Below, piece after piece: positions 18,516 through 29,309 of a stretch of DNA of 64,000 nt; within the stretch, counting starts at the first letter, position 1; every line of letters begins with the position of its first letter. This DNA is from Nitrosomonas sp. Nm84. GTDB taxonomy: Bacteria; Pseudomonadota; Gammaproteobacteria; Burkholderiales; Nitrosomonadaceae. The notes beneath the pieces are model-generated. The model was given only the letters and a program-made list of their open reading frames with translations. It was not told where the DNA came from and did not search any database. The stretch spans positions 1 through 64,000 of the forward strand of contig NZ_QJJP01000006.1 of the NCBI RefSeq assembly GCF_003201565.1, in the 5' to 3' direction. Made by a program: the position numbers and the translations under genes.

Positions 18516-18749
18516 TTATTGCTCCCAAGCTGCTAATTCTTCGTTCGGCAATGGTTCGAAAAAAGCTTCGGTGACCGTAGCCTTGCCTCGCATTGCACCA
18601 AACTGCCGCTTGTGCGACGATGAAATCACTGGCACCAGTTTAACAACAGGATTTTTACCTTTGGCAATCACCACCTCTTCGCCCGCACAGGCTTGTTCGA
18701 TAAGCTGGGAAAGATGTGTTTTTGCAGTATAGATCGTGTAGGTTTTCAT
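18516..18749 (-). CDS. Phd/YefM-family antitoxin with a dead partner
   Basis: A 77-residue antitoxin with the typical N-terminal fold: YTIYTAKTHLSQLIEQACAGEEVVIAKGKNPVVKLVP. The C-terminal part (GKATVTEAFFEPLPNEEL) is the usual toxin-wrapping tail of Phd proteins paired with PIN toxins. The gene is open and intact while the adjacent toxin is a pseudogene, as expected if toxin loss came first. It may still repress its own promoter or act as an anti-addiction relic. Confidence 0.82.
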   Translation of the reverse strand: MKTYTIYTAKTHLSQLIEQACAGEEVVIAKGKNPVVKLVPVISSSHKRQFGAMRGKATVTEAFFEPLPNEELAAWEQ

Positions 18750-18911
18750 ACATTTAGCCTGACTTGGCTAGGATTAGTTAGTCAAGAATTATACGACCGG
18801 TTGTTAGTTACAGCAATGATGGTACGACTTGAGTAGGATGCCACTCTATTATTGATTAACAAAGATTCCTCTCTACGTTCGGAATGACAGTGCGGATTAT
18901 TCAAGATGCCC

Positions 18912-19733
18912 CTAACGTAAAGCTTTATTCGTACCCATAAACGCTCCCAACGACTTTACCCATTCCGGTTGCATAAAAATGAACCCGGTATTGTGCCCGC
19001 CTTCCAGCGTCAAAAACTGCTTGGGTTCTGAGGCTGCTTGAAACAACTGTTGTCCATGCGCAAACGGAATGATCTCATCTTGCGGGCTATGCGCGATAAG
19101 CACCGGGCAAGTCACCGATTGCAGTGATTCCAGCGTGTTGTACTGAAAACGGGTGATCCAGCGCACCGGCAAGAATGGGTAAATCTCTGCGGCCAAGTTG
19201 GGAACGGAAGTGAATGTGGAAGCCAGCACCAGCAAGCCAGGCTTTTCACGCGCAGCCAGCCAGGCGGCTACAGCACCGCCCAGCGATTCGCCGTACAGTA
19301 CAATTTGCGCCGGTGCAATGCCTTGGGTTTCAGTCAAATAATGCCAAGCAGCTTGCGCATCCAGATACGTGCCGGATTCCGAGGGAGTACCGCTGCTTTG
19401 ACCATAGCCACGATAATCCAACAGTAACGTGTTATAGCCAAGCTGCTTGAACATTGTCAGATAATCCAGGCGATGGGAAATATTTCCAGCGTTGCCGTGA
19501 AAAAACAGCACTGTCCCCTTGGCGTCTGGCACGGGCACCCACCAGCCATGCAGCGTTTCGCCATCACTGGTAGCGATATGCATCGAGGTGTAATCCAGGC
19601 CGATTTTCTTGGGCGTTTGGCTGATTGGCTGCTGCGGAAAATACACCAGATGGGATTGGCCAAAATACACCAGCAGCACTACCGCCAGATACGCGACCCC
19701 AAACATCACGAACAAACCAAGCAGCATGCGCAT
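18912..19733 (-). CDS. Membrane-anchored alpha/beta hydrolase
   Basis: A 273-residue serine hydrolase of the BAAT/S33-like group (YqiA/ABHD13-like). N-terminal transmembrane anchor (~4-24). Oxyanion HGNAGN (~80), nucleophile elbow GESLGG (~148), acid in HSPQDEIIPF (~212) and catalytic His in EGGHN (~247) form a complete triad. Substrate unknown; an esterase or peptidase role in the envelope is possible. It lies 9 bp downstream of the DUF2141-type gene on the same strand. Confidence 0.85.
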   Translation of the reverse strand: MRMLLGLFVMFGVAYLAVVLLVYFGQSHLVYFPQQPISQTPKKIGLDYTSMHIATSDGETLHGWWVPVPDAKGTVLFFHGNAGNISHRLDYLTMFKQLGYNTLLLDYRGYGQSSGTPSESGTYLDAQAAWHYLTETQGIAPAQIVLYGESLGGAVAAWLAAREKPGLLVLASTFTSVPNLAAEIYPFLPVRWITRFQYNTLESLQSVTCPVLIAHSPQDEIIPFAHGQQLFQAASEPKQFLTLEGGHNTGFIFMQPEWVKSLGAFMGTNKALR

Positions 19734-19742
19734 GCTTGTGTG

Positions 19743-20270
19743 TTACTCAGATTCGCGTAAATTAATCACGATATCCACGCCAAGCTTACCGGTGGTAAAT
19801 GCAGAATCGCTGAAATTCGGAAAGCCATTCAGATTTTCCGGATTGTTCGATAAACCAAAAGGTTCACGTGGCAACAGATTCCAGTGTTTTTTTAATTTAC
19901 GGTCTCCGTCTTTATCGTGATAGACGGCCACTGCGTATGTGCCGGGCTGGTCGAGATTCATGCAGACCTTCTGCTGTCCTTCTGCCGCCGGGATACGAAC
20001 CTTGCGTTTGCGCCCTTTTTTGAACAGAAAATTATCCGGATCATCATACAATTCAACGTTTAAAACACCGCCAACTCCAACATTATTGACAGTCACCCGG
20101 ATCTGCGCCACTTCTGCGTTACAGGCATCCGGCGCTTCATGCGGCATGATGCGCAGTGCTTCGGATGCATGGGTTTGTGAGGAAATCAATAAGCCCAATG
20201 TGAAGATCAGAGCCGGTTTAGCGAATGGTGTAGATAACAGGGAAGTGATATGGGATAGCATGGTTTTCAT
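19743..20270 (-). CDS. DUF2141-family exported protein
   Basis: About 175 residues from the Met of MKTMLSHI. The frame continues to 20540, but a signal peptide (LIFTLGLLISSQTHASE) begins here. The mature domain has features of DUF2141 proteins: IRVTVNNVGVGGVLNVELYDD, PGTYAVAVYHDKDGDRKL and PREPFGLSNN. These are periplasmic or outer-membrane-associated beta proteins of unknown function. It is probably co-transcribed with the downstream hydrolase. Confidence 0.85.
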   Translation of the reverse strand: MKTMLSHITSLLSTPFAKPALIFTLGLLISSQTHASEALRIMPHEAPDACNAEVAQIRVTVNNVGVGGVLNVELYDDPDNFLFKKGRKRKVRIPAAEGQQKVCMNLDQPGTYAVAVYHDKDGDRKLKKHWNLLPREPFGLSNNPENLNGFPNFSDSAFTTGKLGVDIVINLRESE

Positions 20271-20375
20271 CGATAGGATTTTTTGTTTTGTAAAGAGTGA
20301 ATGGTTTACTATAACCGCATCGCTTAGATTAATAAAACTACGACCGAAGTGCAATGCCGTTCGTTCCGGGAATCC

Positions 20376-20513
20376 ATGAACAAGGAGCAACTGAAAAAAC
20401 TCGAAGCCGATCTGAAGTCGAGCGAATATGCTACACCGCTGCTGAGATTTATCCTCCCTAAAATTGCTGATTTTTCTGATATCAAATACAGTCAACAGGT
20501 AAAGCCTAAATAG
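20376..20513 (+). pseudogene. hsdM N-terminal relic
   Basis: A 45-codon frame. MNKEQLKKLEADL followed by LKSSEYATPLLRFI strongly recalls the start of type I DNA methyltransferases (HsdM: ...LEADLW, then DLKSSEYSTPVLGLIFLK). The linking helix is deleted and the rest of the methylase is gone. It ends 8 bp before the DUF192 gene. With the hsdS relic at 17.5-17.8 kb it suggests a type I system once occupied this region. Confidence 0.6.
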
Positions 20514-20521
20514 GAAACGAT

Positions 20522-21004
20522 ATGATTGATAACACCACAAAGACCTTGCTACAGCGAGGCATGATAGCGTTTCTGGGTTTTCTGGTTGCGACCAGCGTTC
20601 TGGCTCAGGATGGTCCGCAACCGCGACTGCCGACGATCCAATTGACAGCCGGCATGTACGTTATTCAAGCAGAAGTGGCGCAAACTCCAAGGGAGCAGAC
20701 CATCGGAATGATGCACCGCCAGACGATGGGGATCAACGAAGGCATGCTGTTCATCTATGACAGCCTACAGGTACGCTGCTTCTGGATGCGCAACACGCTG
20801 TTGCCGCTGACCATTGCCTTCATCGCCGACGATGGCAGCATCGTGAACCTTAAGGACATGGCGCCCAAAACCGAGATCTCGCACTGCTCCGCTGGACCGG
20901 TACGTTACGCGCTGGAGATGAATCAGGGCTGGTTCGACAAACGCGGTTTGAAACCCGGCTTCAAACTGCGCGGGAAGCTATTCAAACCGACAGACGCGCA
21001 GTGA
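20522..21004 (+). CDS. DUF192-family exported protein
   Basis: A 160-residue protein with N-terminal signal/anchor (LLQRGMIAFLGFLVATSVLAQ). The DUF192 domain follows: VAQTPREQTIGMMHRQTMGINEGMLFIYD, then CFWMRNTLLPLTIAFIADDGSIV and VRYALEMNQGWFDKRGLKPG. DUF192 proteins are small conserved periplasmic proteins of unknown biochemical role. SD-like AGGAAAC is 4 nt before the ATG. Confidence 0.88.
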   Translation: MIDNTTKTLLQRGMIAFLGFLVATSVLAQDGPQPRLPTIQLTAGMYVIQAEVAQTPREQTIGMMHRQTMGINEGMLFIYDSLQVRCFWMRNTLLPLTIAFIADDGSIVNLKDMAPKTEISHCSAGPVRYALEMNQGWFDKRGLKPGFKLRGKLFKPTDAQ

Positions 21005-21044
21005 TGACGTAATTCTGGTTCTGGCAGCTTTTTTGAATAACCTG

Positions 21045-22379
21045 CTAATGTCCCCGTCCCCCGGCACGACGCGGTGCAGGCGCGCGATTTGTCGTAGGGC
21101 GTGCAAAGCCAGCGACAACAGGTTTTTTAACTGCCGGTTTTTTAGTGGTTTGGTTTTTCGGCTTGTTGCGTGAAGGTATCGCGCCGCGCGGTTCGCCACC
21201 GCGGCCATTTTTTATCGGCTCGGCTTTAATGCGTGGATCAGGTTCAAAACCGGCAATCACCTGACTGGGTATTTCGCGCTTGACCAGCTTTTCGATCCCT
21301 GTGAGCAGCTTCAATTCATCGATACACACCAGCGACACGGCATCCCCTTCTGCACCTGCACGGCCTGTACGGCCAATGCGGTGAACATAATCTTCAGCCA
21401 CATTGGGCAGTTCATAGTTAACCACGTGCGGTAGCTCGCTGATATCAATACCACGCGCAGCAATATCGGTTGCCACCAGTACTTGCAAACTACCTGTTTT
21501 GAATTTTGCCAACGCCAGCGTGCGTGCCGACTGGCTTTTATTGCCATGAATGGCAAGCGATTGAATGCCATTCGCCGTCAAAAACTCGGCCAGCTTGTTG
21601 GCGCCATGTTTGGTACGGGTAAACACCAGCACTTGTGACCAGCGGTGTTGTTTGATCAAATGAGCAAGCAGTTCTTTTTTGCGTTCACGATCTACCGGGT
21701 GCACCACATGGGTCACTTTATCGGCAATCGCATTGCGACGCGCTACTTCGATCAACACCGGTTTGTTGAGCAGGCTATCCGCCAGGGTCTGAATTTCATT
21801 CGAGAACGTGGCTGAAAACAATAAATTCTGCCGTTGCTTCGGCAGTAATGCGAGAATCTTTTTGATGTCGCGGATAAATCCCATGTCCAGCATGCGGTCG
21901 GCTTCATCCAGCACGAGAATCTCAATCTGCGACAGACTCAGCGTGTTTTGCTGTACATGATCCAGCAACCGCCCTGGTGTCGCAACCAGAATATCCACGC
22001 GGCTTTTCAGGCGGGCGATCTGCGGATTGATATTGACGCCGCCGATCATGATCATCGAACTTAATTTCAGGTATTTGCCGTAATCACGCACGCTTTCTTC
22101 CACTTGTGCCGCGAGTTCGCGCGTGGGAACAAGAATCAGAGCCCGTATCGGCGGCCGCCCGCTGGATGGTCCTTTGATACTTCTATCGGAAAGGCGATGC
22201 AGGATAGGCAGCGTAAAACCGGCCGTTTTGCCGGTGCCGGTCTGTGCACCGGCCAGTAAGTCACCGCCAGCCAATACGGCTGGAATGGCTTGTTTTTGAA
22301 TCGGAGTGGGAACCGTGTAGCCACGTTCAGTGACAGCACGAATAATTTCATCGGACAAGCCGAAAGCAGAAAAAGACAT
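21045..22379 (-). CDS. rhlE: ATP-dependent RNA helicase RhlE-like
   Basis: A 444-residue DEAD-box helicase starting at [12 protein letters not shown]. The frame is open to 22466 but the Q-motif protein normally starts here. Motifs in order: Q motif ([15 protein letters not shown]), [38 protein letters not shown] (FSATF), [21 protein letters not shown]. The tail is basic ([18 protein letters not shown]...RRAGGRGH), typical of RhlE RNA-binding extensions. It remodels rRNA or mRNA in ribosome assembly and cold response. It is transcribed alone. Confidence 0.93.
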   Translation of the reverse strand: MSFSAFGLSDEIIRAVTERGYTVPTPIQKQAIPAVLAGGDLLAGAQTGTGKTAGFTLPILHRLSDRSIKGPSSGRPPIRALILVPTRELAAQVEESVRDYGKYLKLSSMIMIGGVNINPQIARLKSRVDILVATPGRLLDHVQQNTLSLSQIEILVLDEADRMLDMGFIRDIKKILALLPKQRQNLLFSATFSNEIQTLADSLLNKPVLIEVARRNAIADKVTHVVHPVDRERKKELLAHLIKQHRWSQVLVFTRTKHGANKLAEFLTANGIQSLAIHGNKSQSARTLALAKFKTGSLQVLVATDIAARGIDISELPHVVNYELPNVAEDYVHRIGRTGRAGAEGDAVSLVCIDELKLLTGIEKLVKREIPSQVIAGFEPDPRIKAEPIKNGRGGEPRGAIPSRNKPKNQTTKKPAVKKPVVAGFARPTTNRAPAPRRAGGRGH

Positions 22380-22607
22380 AAAACTCCAGGAAGGTAAATG
22401 GTCTGTCAGCCCGATTATGGCATAACAGGTAAGGGAAGCGGATGAAGAGTATCGCCATAAATCCAAATCTTGTGAGGAGTATAATATGGCCGAATATTAA
22501 AATCTCAACAATAACCGATAAATTTCCCTCATACTTCTATATACTTATTCGACAGCTTATTGAGTGTTTCTTAAAGCTATTGTGTGAAACAGATTCAAAA
22601 TTTATGA

Positions 22608-24722
22608 TTAACCGCATACATTCGTTACGAACTGGCTTTGTATGTTTAAATTTTGACTCTCTTGTTGATGTAGTAACAACATATTGAATTCTTCGGCTGC
22701 CATCGGCTTACCAAGGAGATACCCTTGTATCTCGTCGCATCCCATATCTCTTAGCTTTGCAAGCTGTGAATCGGTTTCGACCCCTTCGGCCACAACCTCC
22801 ATTTCAAGAGTATGGGCCAGTTTGATTATCGCAGAAACAATAGCACTACCTTCGTGATCATATTCATCCAAGCCATTGATGAAGAATCGATCTATCTTCA
22901 GTTGCTTGACGCGAAAGCGCTGTAAATAGGCAAGACTTGAATAACCGGTTCCAAAATCGTCGATTGCGATTTCAAAGTTATTTTTCTGGAATTCATGAAT
23001 CATTTCAGCAGTCCTAGCCGCATCTTGCATCGCAACGGTTTCGGTGATTTCAAACATGATCTTTTCGCTTGAAACTTGCTCGCGATCAAGGATATTCAGC
23101 ATTGTTTGAACCAAATCCGGTTGCTCCAATTGCCGCGGCGATAAATTAATAGCCACTTTAATCAGCGGCAACCCACTGGCTTTCCAGCGGCATATTTGCC
23201 GGCATACTTCGCGTACTACCCAGTAGCCAATTTGAATAATTTGCCCGGAACGCTCGGCAATCGGGATAAATTCCTTGGGCGACAAAAAACCCAGTTTGGG
23301 ATGATGCAAGCGAAGCAATGCTTCAGTACCGGTCAGTTTGCCATTGTCACCACGAAATTTGGGCTGAAAGCATAAAGAAAAATTGCCGACCTTAATCGCT
23401 TCGTGCAAAACACTCTGAATTTCCAGTGTTCGGACAGCCGCCTCATTCATACTGGTTTCGAAAAAACGGTAAGTGCTGCGCCCGCCGCGCTTTGCTTCAT
23501 ACATTGCGGTATCCGCATTTTTCAACAAGATTTCTGCTGTCTCGCCGTCCTGAGGAAATATGGAAATACCGATACTGGGTGTTACCTGCAGTGACTGTTG
23601 ATTAATCCACAGATCTGTACGCATACGATACAACACGCTTTCCGCCATTTCAGCGGCAGCTTCCGGAGATGCGAGATTGTCCAGTAGCACAACAAATTCA
23701 TCGCCACCCAGCCGTGCGACGGTATCGCCGCTACGGACGCATTGCAATAATCTTTGCGCAAATGTGTTCAAGATTTCGTCACCGGCAGAGTGCCCTAATG
23801 AATCATTGATCGCCTTGAATCCATCGAGATCCATGAAAAAAATAGCAAACATATTATTTTGATGCTTGGAAATAATAATCGTATGCTTGATCCGCTCCAT
23901 CAGCGTCCATCGATTAGGCAATCCCGTCAACAGGTCGAATGTTGCCATGTGGACGATTTTGCTGTTGAGTTGAGATACCGAGCCGAGCAGAAAATTTTCC
24001 CTGGCGTTGAAGCGTGACAATATCAGCGTCACACTCAGAATTACAAAGGTGAATAAGATAGTAGTGATTGCAAGCCATTGCGAATCGAAGCTGCTGGCGG
24101 CGCCGCTTACCGATTCGCTCGGAAAATGAGATGCGGCCATGCTCATGTAATGCATTCCTGTGATTGCAATACCCATCACGCAGGCTGCACCAATACGCCT
24201 GGTGATTACACTTTTTTGATTTGTGCTATCGAACTTATAGGCGACCCAAAGCGCTATATTAGCTGCGCTAATGCCAATTACAACTGAAATGGTGAGCAAC
24301 GCCAGATCGTACTGAATAGCGGGATGCATCTGCATGGCCGCCATTCCGGTATAATGCATGGCGGCAATGCCAACGCCCATCAGAGTTCCGCTCGCGATAA
24401 GTCGCAAAGTCGTCAATTCCGTTTGGGTAACACCATAGAGCACTAAATAAGAGAAGAATATTGCAATGATCAACGAATAACCAGTTGTTATCAAATCATA
24501 ACCTAGCGGGATCGGCAACGAGAAAGCCAGCATTCCAATGAAATGCATCGACCATATACCGATACCCATTGCCGCCGCGCCGCCAACAAGCCAAGCATGG
24601 CGGATCCGGCGCCCGGCCAATGCGGATATGTAGCTCGACAGATCAAGCGCAGTATAAGAAGCAAGTGTGGCGACTAAAAAAGACGACACAACAAGCCAAT
24701 AATCATAGGTAGTGGCATGCAT
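22608..24722 (-). CDS. MHYT-GGDEF-EAL cyclic-di-GMP signalling protein
   Basis: A 704-residue membrane protein. The N-terminal seven-helix MHYT sensor (~1-250) has three signature motifs MHFIGM, MHYTGM and MHYMSM, thought to bind copper and sense O2, CO or NO. The GGDEF domain (~265-425) has intact [12 protein letters not shown] and an RSGD inhibitory I-site just before it. The EAL domain (~440-690) has [23 protein letters not shown] and [10 protein letters not shown], so phosphodiesterase residues look intact. It may be bifunctional, with one activity dominating. It stands alone between an empty 228-bp gap (22380-22607) and a 238-bp AT-rich gap (24723-24960) where nothing else was recognised. 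Confidence 0.93.
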   Translation of the reverse strand: MHATTYDYWLVVSSFLVATLASYTALDLSSYISALAGRRIRHAWLVGGAAAMGIGIWSMHFIGMLAFSLPIPLGYDLITTGYSLIIAIFFSYLVLYGVTQTELTTLRLIASGTLMGVGIAAMHYTGMAAMQMHPAIQYDLALLTISVVIGISAANIALWVAYKFDSTNQKSVITRRIGAACVMGIAITGMHYMSMAASHFPSESVSGAASSFDSQWLAITTILFTFVILSVTLILSRFNARENFLLGSVSQLNSKIVHMATFDLLTGLPNRWTLMERIKHTIIISKHQNNMFAIFFMDLDGFKAINDSLGHSAGDEILNTFAQRLLQCVRSGDTVARLGGDEFVVLLDNLASPEAAAEMAESVLYRMRTDLWINQQSLQVTPSIGISIFPQDGETAEILLKNADTAMYEAKRGGRSTYRFFETSMNEAAVRTLEIQSVLHEAIKVGNFSLCFQPKFRGDNGKLTGTEALLRLHHPKLGFLSPKEFIPIAERSGQIIQIGYWVVREVCRQICRWKASGLPLIKVAINLSPRQLEQPDLVQTMLNILDREQVSSEKIMFEITETVAMQDAARTAEMIHEFQKNNFEIAIDDFGTGYSSLAYLQRFRVKQLKIDRFFINGLDEYDHEGSAIVSAIIKLAHTLEMEVVAEGVETDSQLAKLRDMGCDEIQGYLLGKPMAAEEFNMLLLHQQESQNLNIQSQFVTNVCG

Positions 24723-24960
24723 CGAGATTTATTACCGAAACAGTTATAAGAAAAGCATATAACGTTTGCACAAGCTTTTTCTTGAATGATCACACACTAC
24801 TTCCAAAACATATATGCATACGTTAATTCCGCTTACTACCCAAATAATATTATTATATTACAGCACCCTATGTCGACCATAACTCAATCTTAAATTTTTC
24901 TGGTTCAAAAATAACCCTAAATTATGGCAGTATTCACAAGCATTAATCACCAGGAATAAT

Positions 24961-26109
24961 ATGAGCGATCGCTCAATCATTTGTTGGCATGAAGCAGGGG
25001 AGGAGAAATCAGCTCGATGGCATTCAGAAAAGGACTTGCCGCCACCCAAGCGTGTACAAGTTATCGATGATCGCATGACAGCCGATACGGTTTACCGTTT
25101 GGCTTGTGAAGGTACCGCGCTGTTGTGGCAAGGCGATTTCCAAAATGCGCGCCAATTATTGCAGGCATTGGCGCGGCGCATCGATAAAAAACGCCCAACG
25201 AAAAAAACCGAAAAATTAGCAGCATCCCCCGCAGAAACCTTTCATCTGCATCGCCAGACGCAATCGCAGCGTGCCCGCACCTTGGGTAATTTACTCATCC
25301 CCTTCAATGCCGACCACAGCATTCCATTACGTCGCGCGCCCGATGTACGCGCAGCCTGCTTGGAAGCGTATGGCCCAAGTACCGAAGCGTATATCGCTTC
25401 ACTGCGCGAATTGCAGGGATTGATCGGTGCTTACGAATGGCGCAAGAAAGGCATTGAAATTCCGGCCTTGGGCGCACGGATTCATCCACATTATGGCGTT
25501 TTTGCGCCGATTCGCAGCGAGTATGTGGAATTGGTTGCAGAAGCGCCATTACCCCAGCTTGTTGCGCAGCAATCGGTCGCTTTCGATATCGGCACCGGGA
25601 CAGGCATACTGGCTGCTGTGCTGGCGCGTCGCGGCATCCAACACATCATCGCCACCGATCAGGATGGCCGTGCTTTGAACTGCGCGCGCGACAACTTGAC
25701 CCGCCTTGGCCTCATCAACCAGGTTGACGTCATTCAAGCTGACCTTTTCCCCACAGGGCAAGCCGCGCTGATCGTATGCAATCCGCCGTGGATTCCGGCA
25801 CGACCCAGTTCCCCGCTGGAACACGCAATATTCGACCCGGAAAGCCGCATGCTGCGCGGATTTCTGCACGGCCTCAACACCCATCTGGCACCCGGCGGCG
25901 AAGGCTGGCTGATCCTGTCCGATTTTGCCCAACATTTGGGGTTACGTACACGTGATGAATTGTTGTCCGCGATTGACGCGGCAAGCTTGAAAGTCTTGAG
26001 TAAAACCGATATCAAACCCCATCATCCGCGTGTCTCGGATACCAGCGACCCACTGCATGCTGCCCGTGCTGCGGAACTTACTTCGTTATGGCGGCTAACC
26101 ACAAAATGA
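24961..26109 (+). CDS. HemK-like class I SAM methyltransferase
   Basis: A 382-residue protein. The C-terminal half (~195-345) has SAM motif I FDIGTGTGILAAVLARRG, an acidic motif (ATDQDGRAL) and NPPW (VCNPPWIPARPS), the HemK/PrmC-type active-site motif for N-methylation of Gln/Asn side chains or bases. The N-terminal ~180 residues (KRVQVIDDRMTADTVYRLACEG...) have no recognised fold and contain a basic Lys/Thr-rich linker. It is distinct from PrmA/PrmC by its long N-terminus. Substrate unknown. It is a monocistronic gene. Confidence 0.82.
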   Translation: MSDRSIICWHEAGEEKSARWHSEKDLPPPKRVQVIDDRMTADTVYRLACEGTALLWQGDFQNARQLLQALARRIDKKRPTKKTEKLAASPAETFHLHRQTQSQRARTLGNLLIPFNADHSIPLRRAPDVRAACLEAYGPSTEAYIASLRELQGLIGAYEWRKKGIEIPALGARIHPHYGVFAPIRSEYVELVAEAPLPQLVAQQSVAFDIGTGTGILAAVLARRGIQHIIATDQDGRALNCARDNLTRLGLINQVDVIQADLFPTGQAALIVCNPPWIPARPSSPLEHAIFDPESRMLRGFLHGLNTHLAPGGEGWLILSDFAQHLGLRTRDELLSAIDAASLKVLSKTDIKPHHPRVSDTSDPLHAARAAELTSLWRLTTK

Positions 26110-26177
26110 CGATGGGTAGGTAAGCAAGAATTTTCCTGCAATACAGCAGGGATGAAGTCTGTATTTTTAGAAACGGT

Positions 26178-26507
26178 CTATAAATCTGTGTATTTTTTTG
26201 CGCTTCCCTTGGATTTCTCAACCGGATACTTCAACGCATTTTTCTCAATCTTCTCCAGTACGATTTGTTTCACATCCAAATCGTACTTTTCAGCCAGCAG
26301 AAAAGCAAACGCCAAAACATCGGCCAATTCTTCTTTCACTTTGTCGATATCCGCTTGCTCGGAAGACTTCCACAAAAAAGCTTCCAACAATTCACCAGCT
26401 TCAATATTCAGCGCCAGCGCAAGATCTTTTGGGTTGTGAAACTGCGCCCAATCGCGCTCATCGCGAAATTTAAGGAGGGCTTCGGTGATTTGTTGGATGT
26501 CGTTCAT
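26178..26507 (-). CDS. MazG-like nucleotide pyrophosphohydrolase
   Basis: A 109-residue all-alpha NTP pyrophosphohydrolase (MazG/dCTPase group). Metal-binding residues are in EAGELLEAFLW and the second-helix KEELADVLAFAFLLAEKYD, the EExxE...ExxD pattern. Such enzymes cleave (d)NTPs to (d)NMP plus PPi. It ends a short minus-strand cluster with the YefM/YoeB module (12 bp apart). It is about 3 kb from the purine-nucleotide operon and oppositely oriented, so functional linkage is possible but unproven. Confidence 0.88.
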   Translation of the reverse strand: MNDIQQITEALLKFRDERDWAQFHNPKDLALALNIEAGELLEAFLWKSSEQADIDKVKEELADVLAFAFLLAEKYDLDVKQIVLEKIEKNALKYPVEKSKGSAKKYTDL

Positions 26508-26519
26508 TTGAAGTGAGCG

Positions 26520-26774
26520 TTAATAGTGATAACGGAGCTGGGCAACGAACAAATCATTACCAGCAACTTTATAGACAATTCTGTGCTCATCATTGATACG
26601 CCTTGACCAATAACCCGATAGGCTATGCTTCAGCGGCTCTGGTTTGCCAATCCCCTCAAAAGGATGTTGTTGAATAGCTTTAATCAAAAGATTAATTCTT
26701 TTTAGCATAGGCTTATCAGTTGCCTGCCAGTACAGATAATCCTCCCAAGCTTTAGAGGAAAAAATCAGATTCAT
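26520..26774 (-). CDS. yoeB: YoeB-family mRNA interferase toxin
   Basis: An 84-residue RelE-superfamily toxin. The YoeB C-terminal signature is complete: GKPEPLKHSLSGYWSRRIND then EHRIVYKV and the terminal YHY. It carries the Glu, Arg and His residues used for ribosome-dependent mRNA cleavage. The gene overlaps its antitoxin by 4 bp (ATGA), the normal operon layout. It appears intact. Confidence 0.93.
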   Translation of the reverse strand: MNLIFSSKAWEDYLYWQATDKPMLKRINLLIKAIQQHPFEGIGKPEPLKHSLSGYWSRRINDEHRIVYKVAGNDLFVAQLRYHY

Positions 26775-27022
26775 TCACTCAGTTTTTGCTCAATGCCTTT
26801 CCCTGTTTCAAGCTCAGCAATAGATTCCAATAAATGACGTGCATTGGCAGGTGAGCGAAGTAAATAGGTCGTTTCTTCCATCGCCTGATAATCTTCCAAG
26901 GAAATCATCACTACGGGCGCTTCCCGTTTGCGAGTGATAATGACAGGCGAATGATCATTGCAAACCTGTTCCATTGTTTTGGCTAAATTGGCACGAGCGG
27001 CTGTATAACTGATAGCATCCAT
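26771..27022 (-). CDS. yefM: YefM-family antitoxin
   Basis: An 83-residue Phd/YefM antitoxin: AISYTAARANLAKTMEQVCND and PVIITRKREAPVVMISLEDYQAMEET are textbook. The C-terminal tail binds YoeB. It neutralises the toxin and represses the operon; conditional cooperativity is known for the family. It is the first gene of a two-gene module. Confidence 0.93.
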   Translation of the reverse strand: MDAISYTAARANLAKTMEQVCNDHSPVIITRKREAPVVMISLEDYQAMEETTYLLRSPANARHLLESIAELETGKGIEQKLSE

Positions 27023-27113
27023 AATAATCTCATTTACAGTACAGAATAAAGTACAGCAAGTTTAGCATGCGTACTCAGAACGTCAATTTAAATGACTATA
27101 AAGCGCCTGACGA

Positions 27114-28778
<1,665 letters not shown>

Positions 28779-28880
28779 GAGTTTGATCTTTGTTTATTTA
28801 GGAAAAAGTTTAAGACTTGATAGATAGAGAGTTTAGCGTACGTTATCAGGCAATGAAAGCCGCGATTGCCTGGATTATGA

Positions 28881-29114
28881 TCAATCACTCACGCGGCTGA
28901 TAGACACGAATTTATTATGCTCATCGAAAACCAGCTCGAACGTGCCGTACACGCCATTATTCCGTACCACGGACCGCAAGATATTGGCGGGAAAATGGAT
29001 AATGCGGCCATCGACTGCCTTCGCAGCCACAGTATCCACTTCACCTTCGTAATAATACAAAAGCTGATAGGCTGGAATTTTAAGCACAACATGCAAACGC
29101 TGATACATAAGCAA
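28881..29114 (-). CDS. DUF2835-family small protein
   Basis: A 77-residue protein. YQLLYYYEGEVDTVAAKAVDGRIIHFPANILRSVV and GVYGTFELVFDEHNKFVSISRV match the DUF2835 pattern of proteobacterial small beta proteins. Function unknown. It lies between ettA and the divergent nucleotide operon; the 195-bp AT-rich gap 29115-29309 should contain both promoters, but none could be assigned with confidence. Confidence 0.8.
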   Translation of the reverse strand: MLMYQRLHVVLKIPAYQLLYYYEGEVDTVAAKAVDGRIIHFPANILRSVVRNNGVYGTFELVFDEHNKFVSISRVSD

Positions 29115-29309
29115 ACCTCACCCGTTTCAAGCTGATAATTAAAATGTAAACCATATAAAATAAGTTCTTTTCGCAAGAATATTTATCATTCTAAGCTCGT
29201 AGCTGTTTAAGGTTCTAACTGATTTTATGTTCCTGTATACTTAAAGTCATTCCAGAAATATATTCACATCATACTAGGCTATATTTAAAATAGGATTTGT
29301 AGTATCGAC

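Noticed and set aside
20271-20540. 90-residue N-terminal extension of the DUF2141 protein
   Set aside because: The signal peptide begins at the internal Met (20270), and the upstream part is antisense to the hsdM relic.
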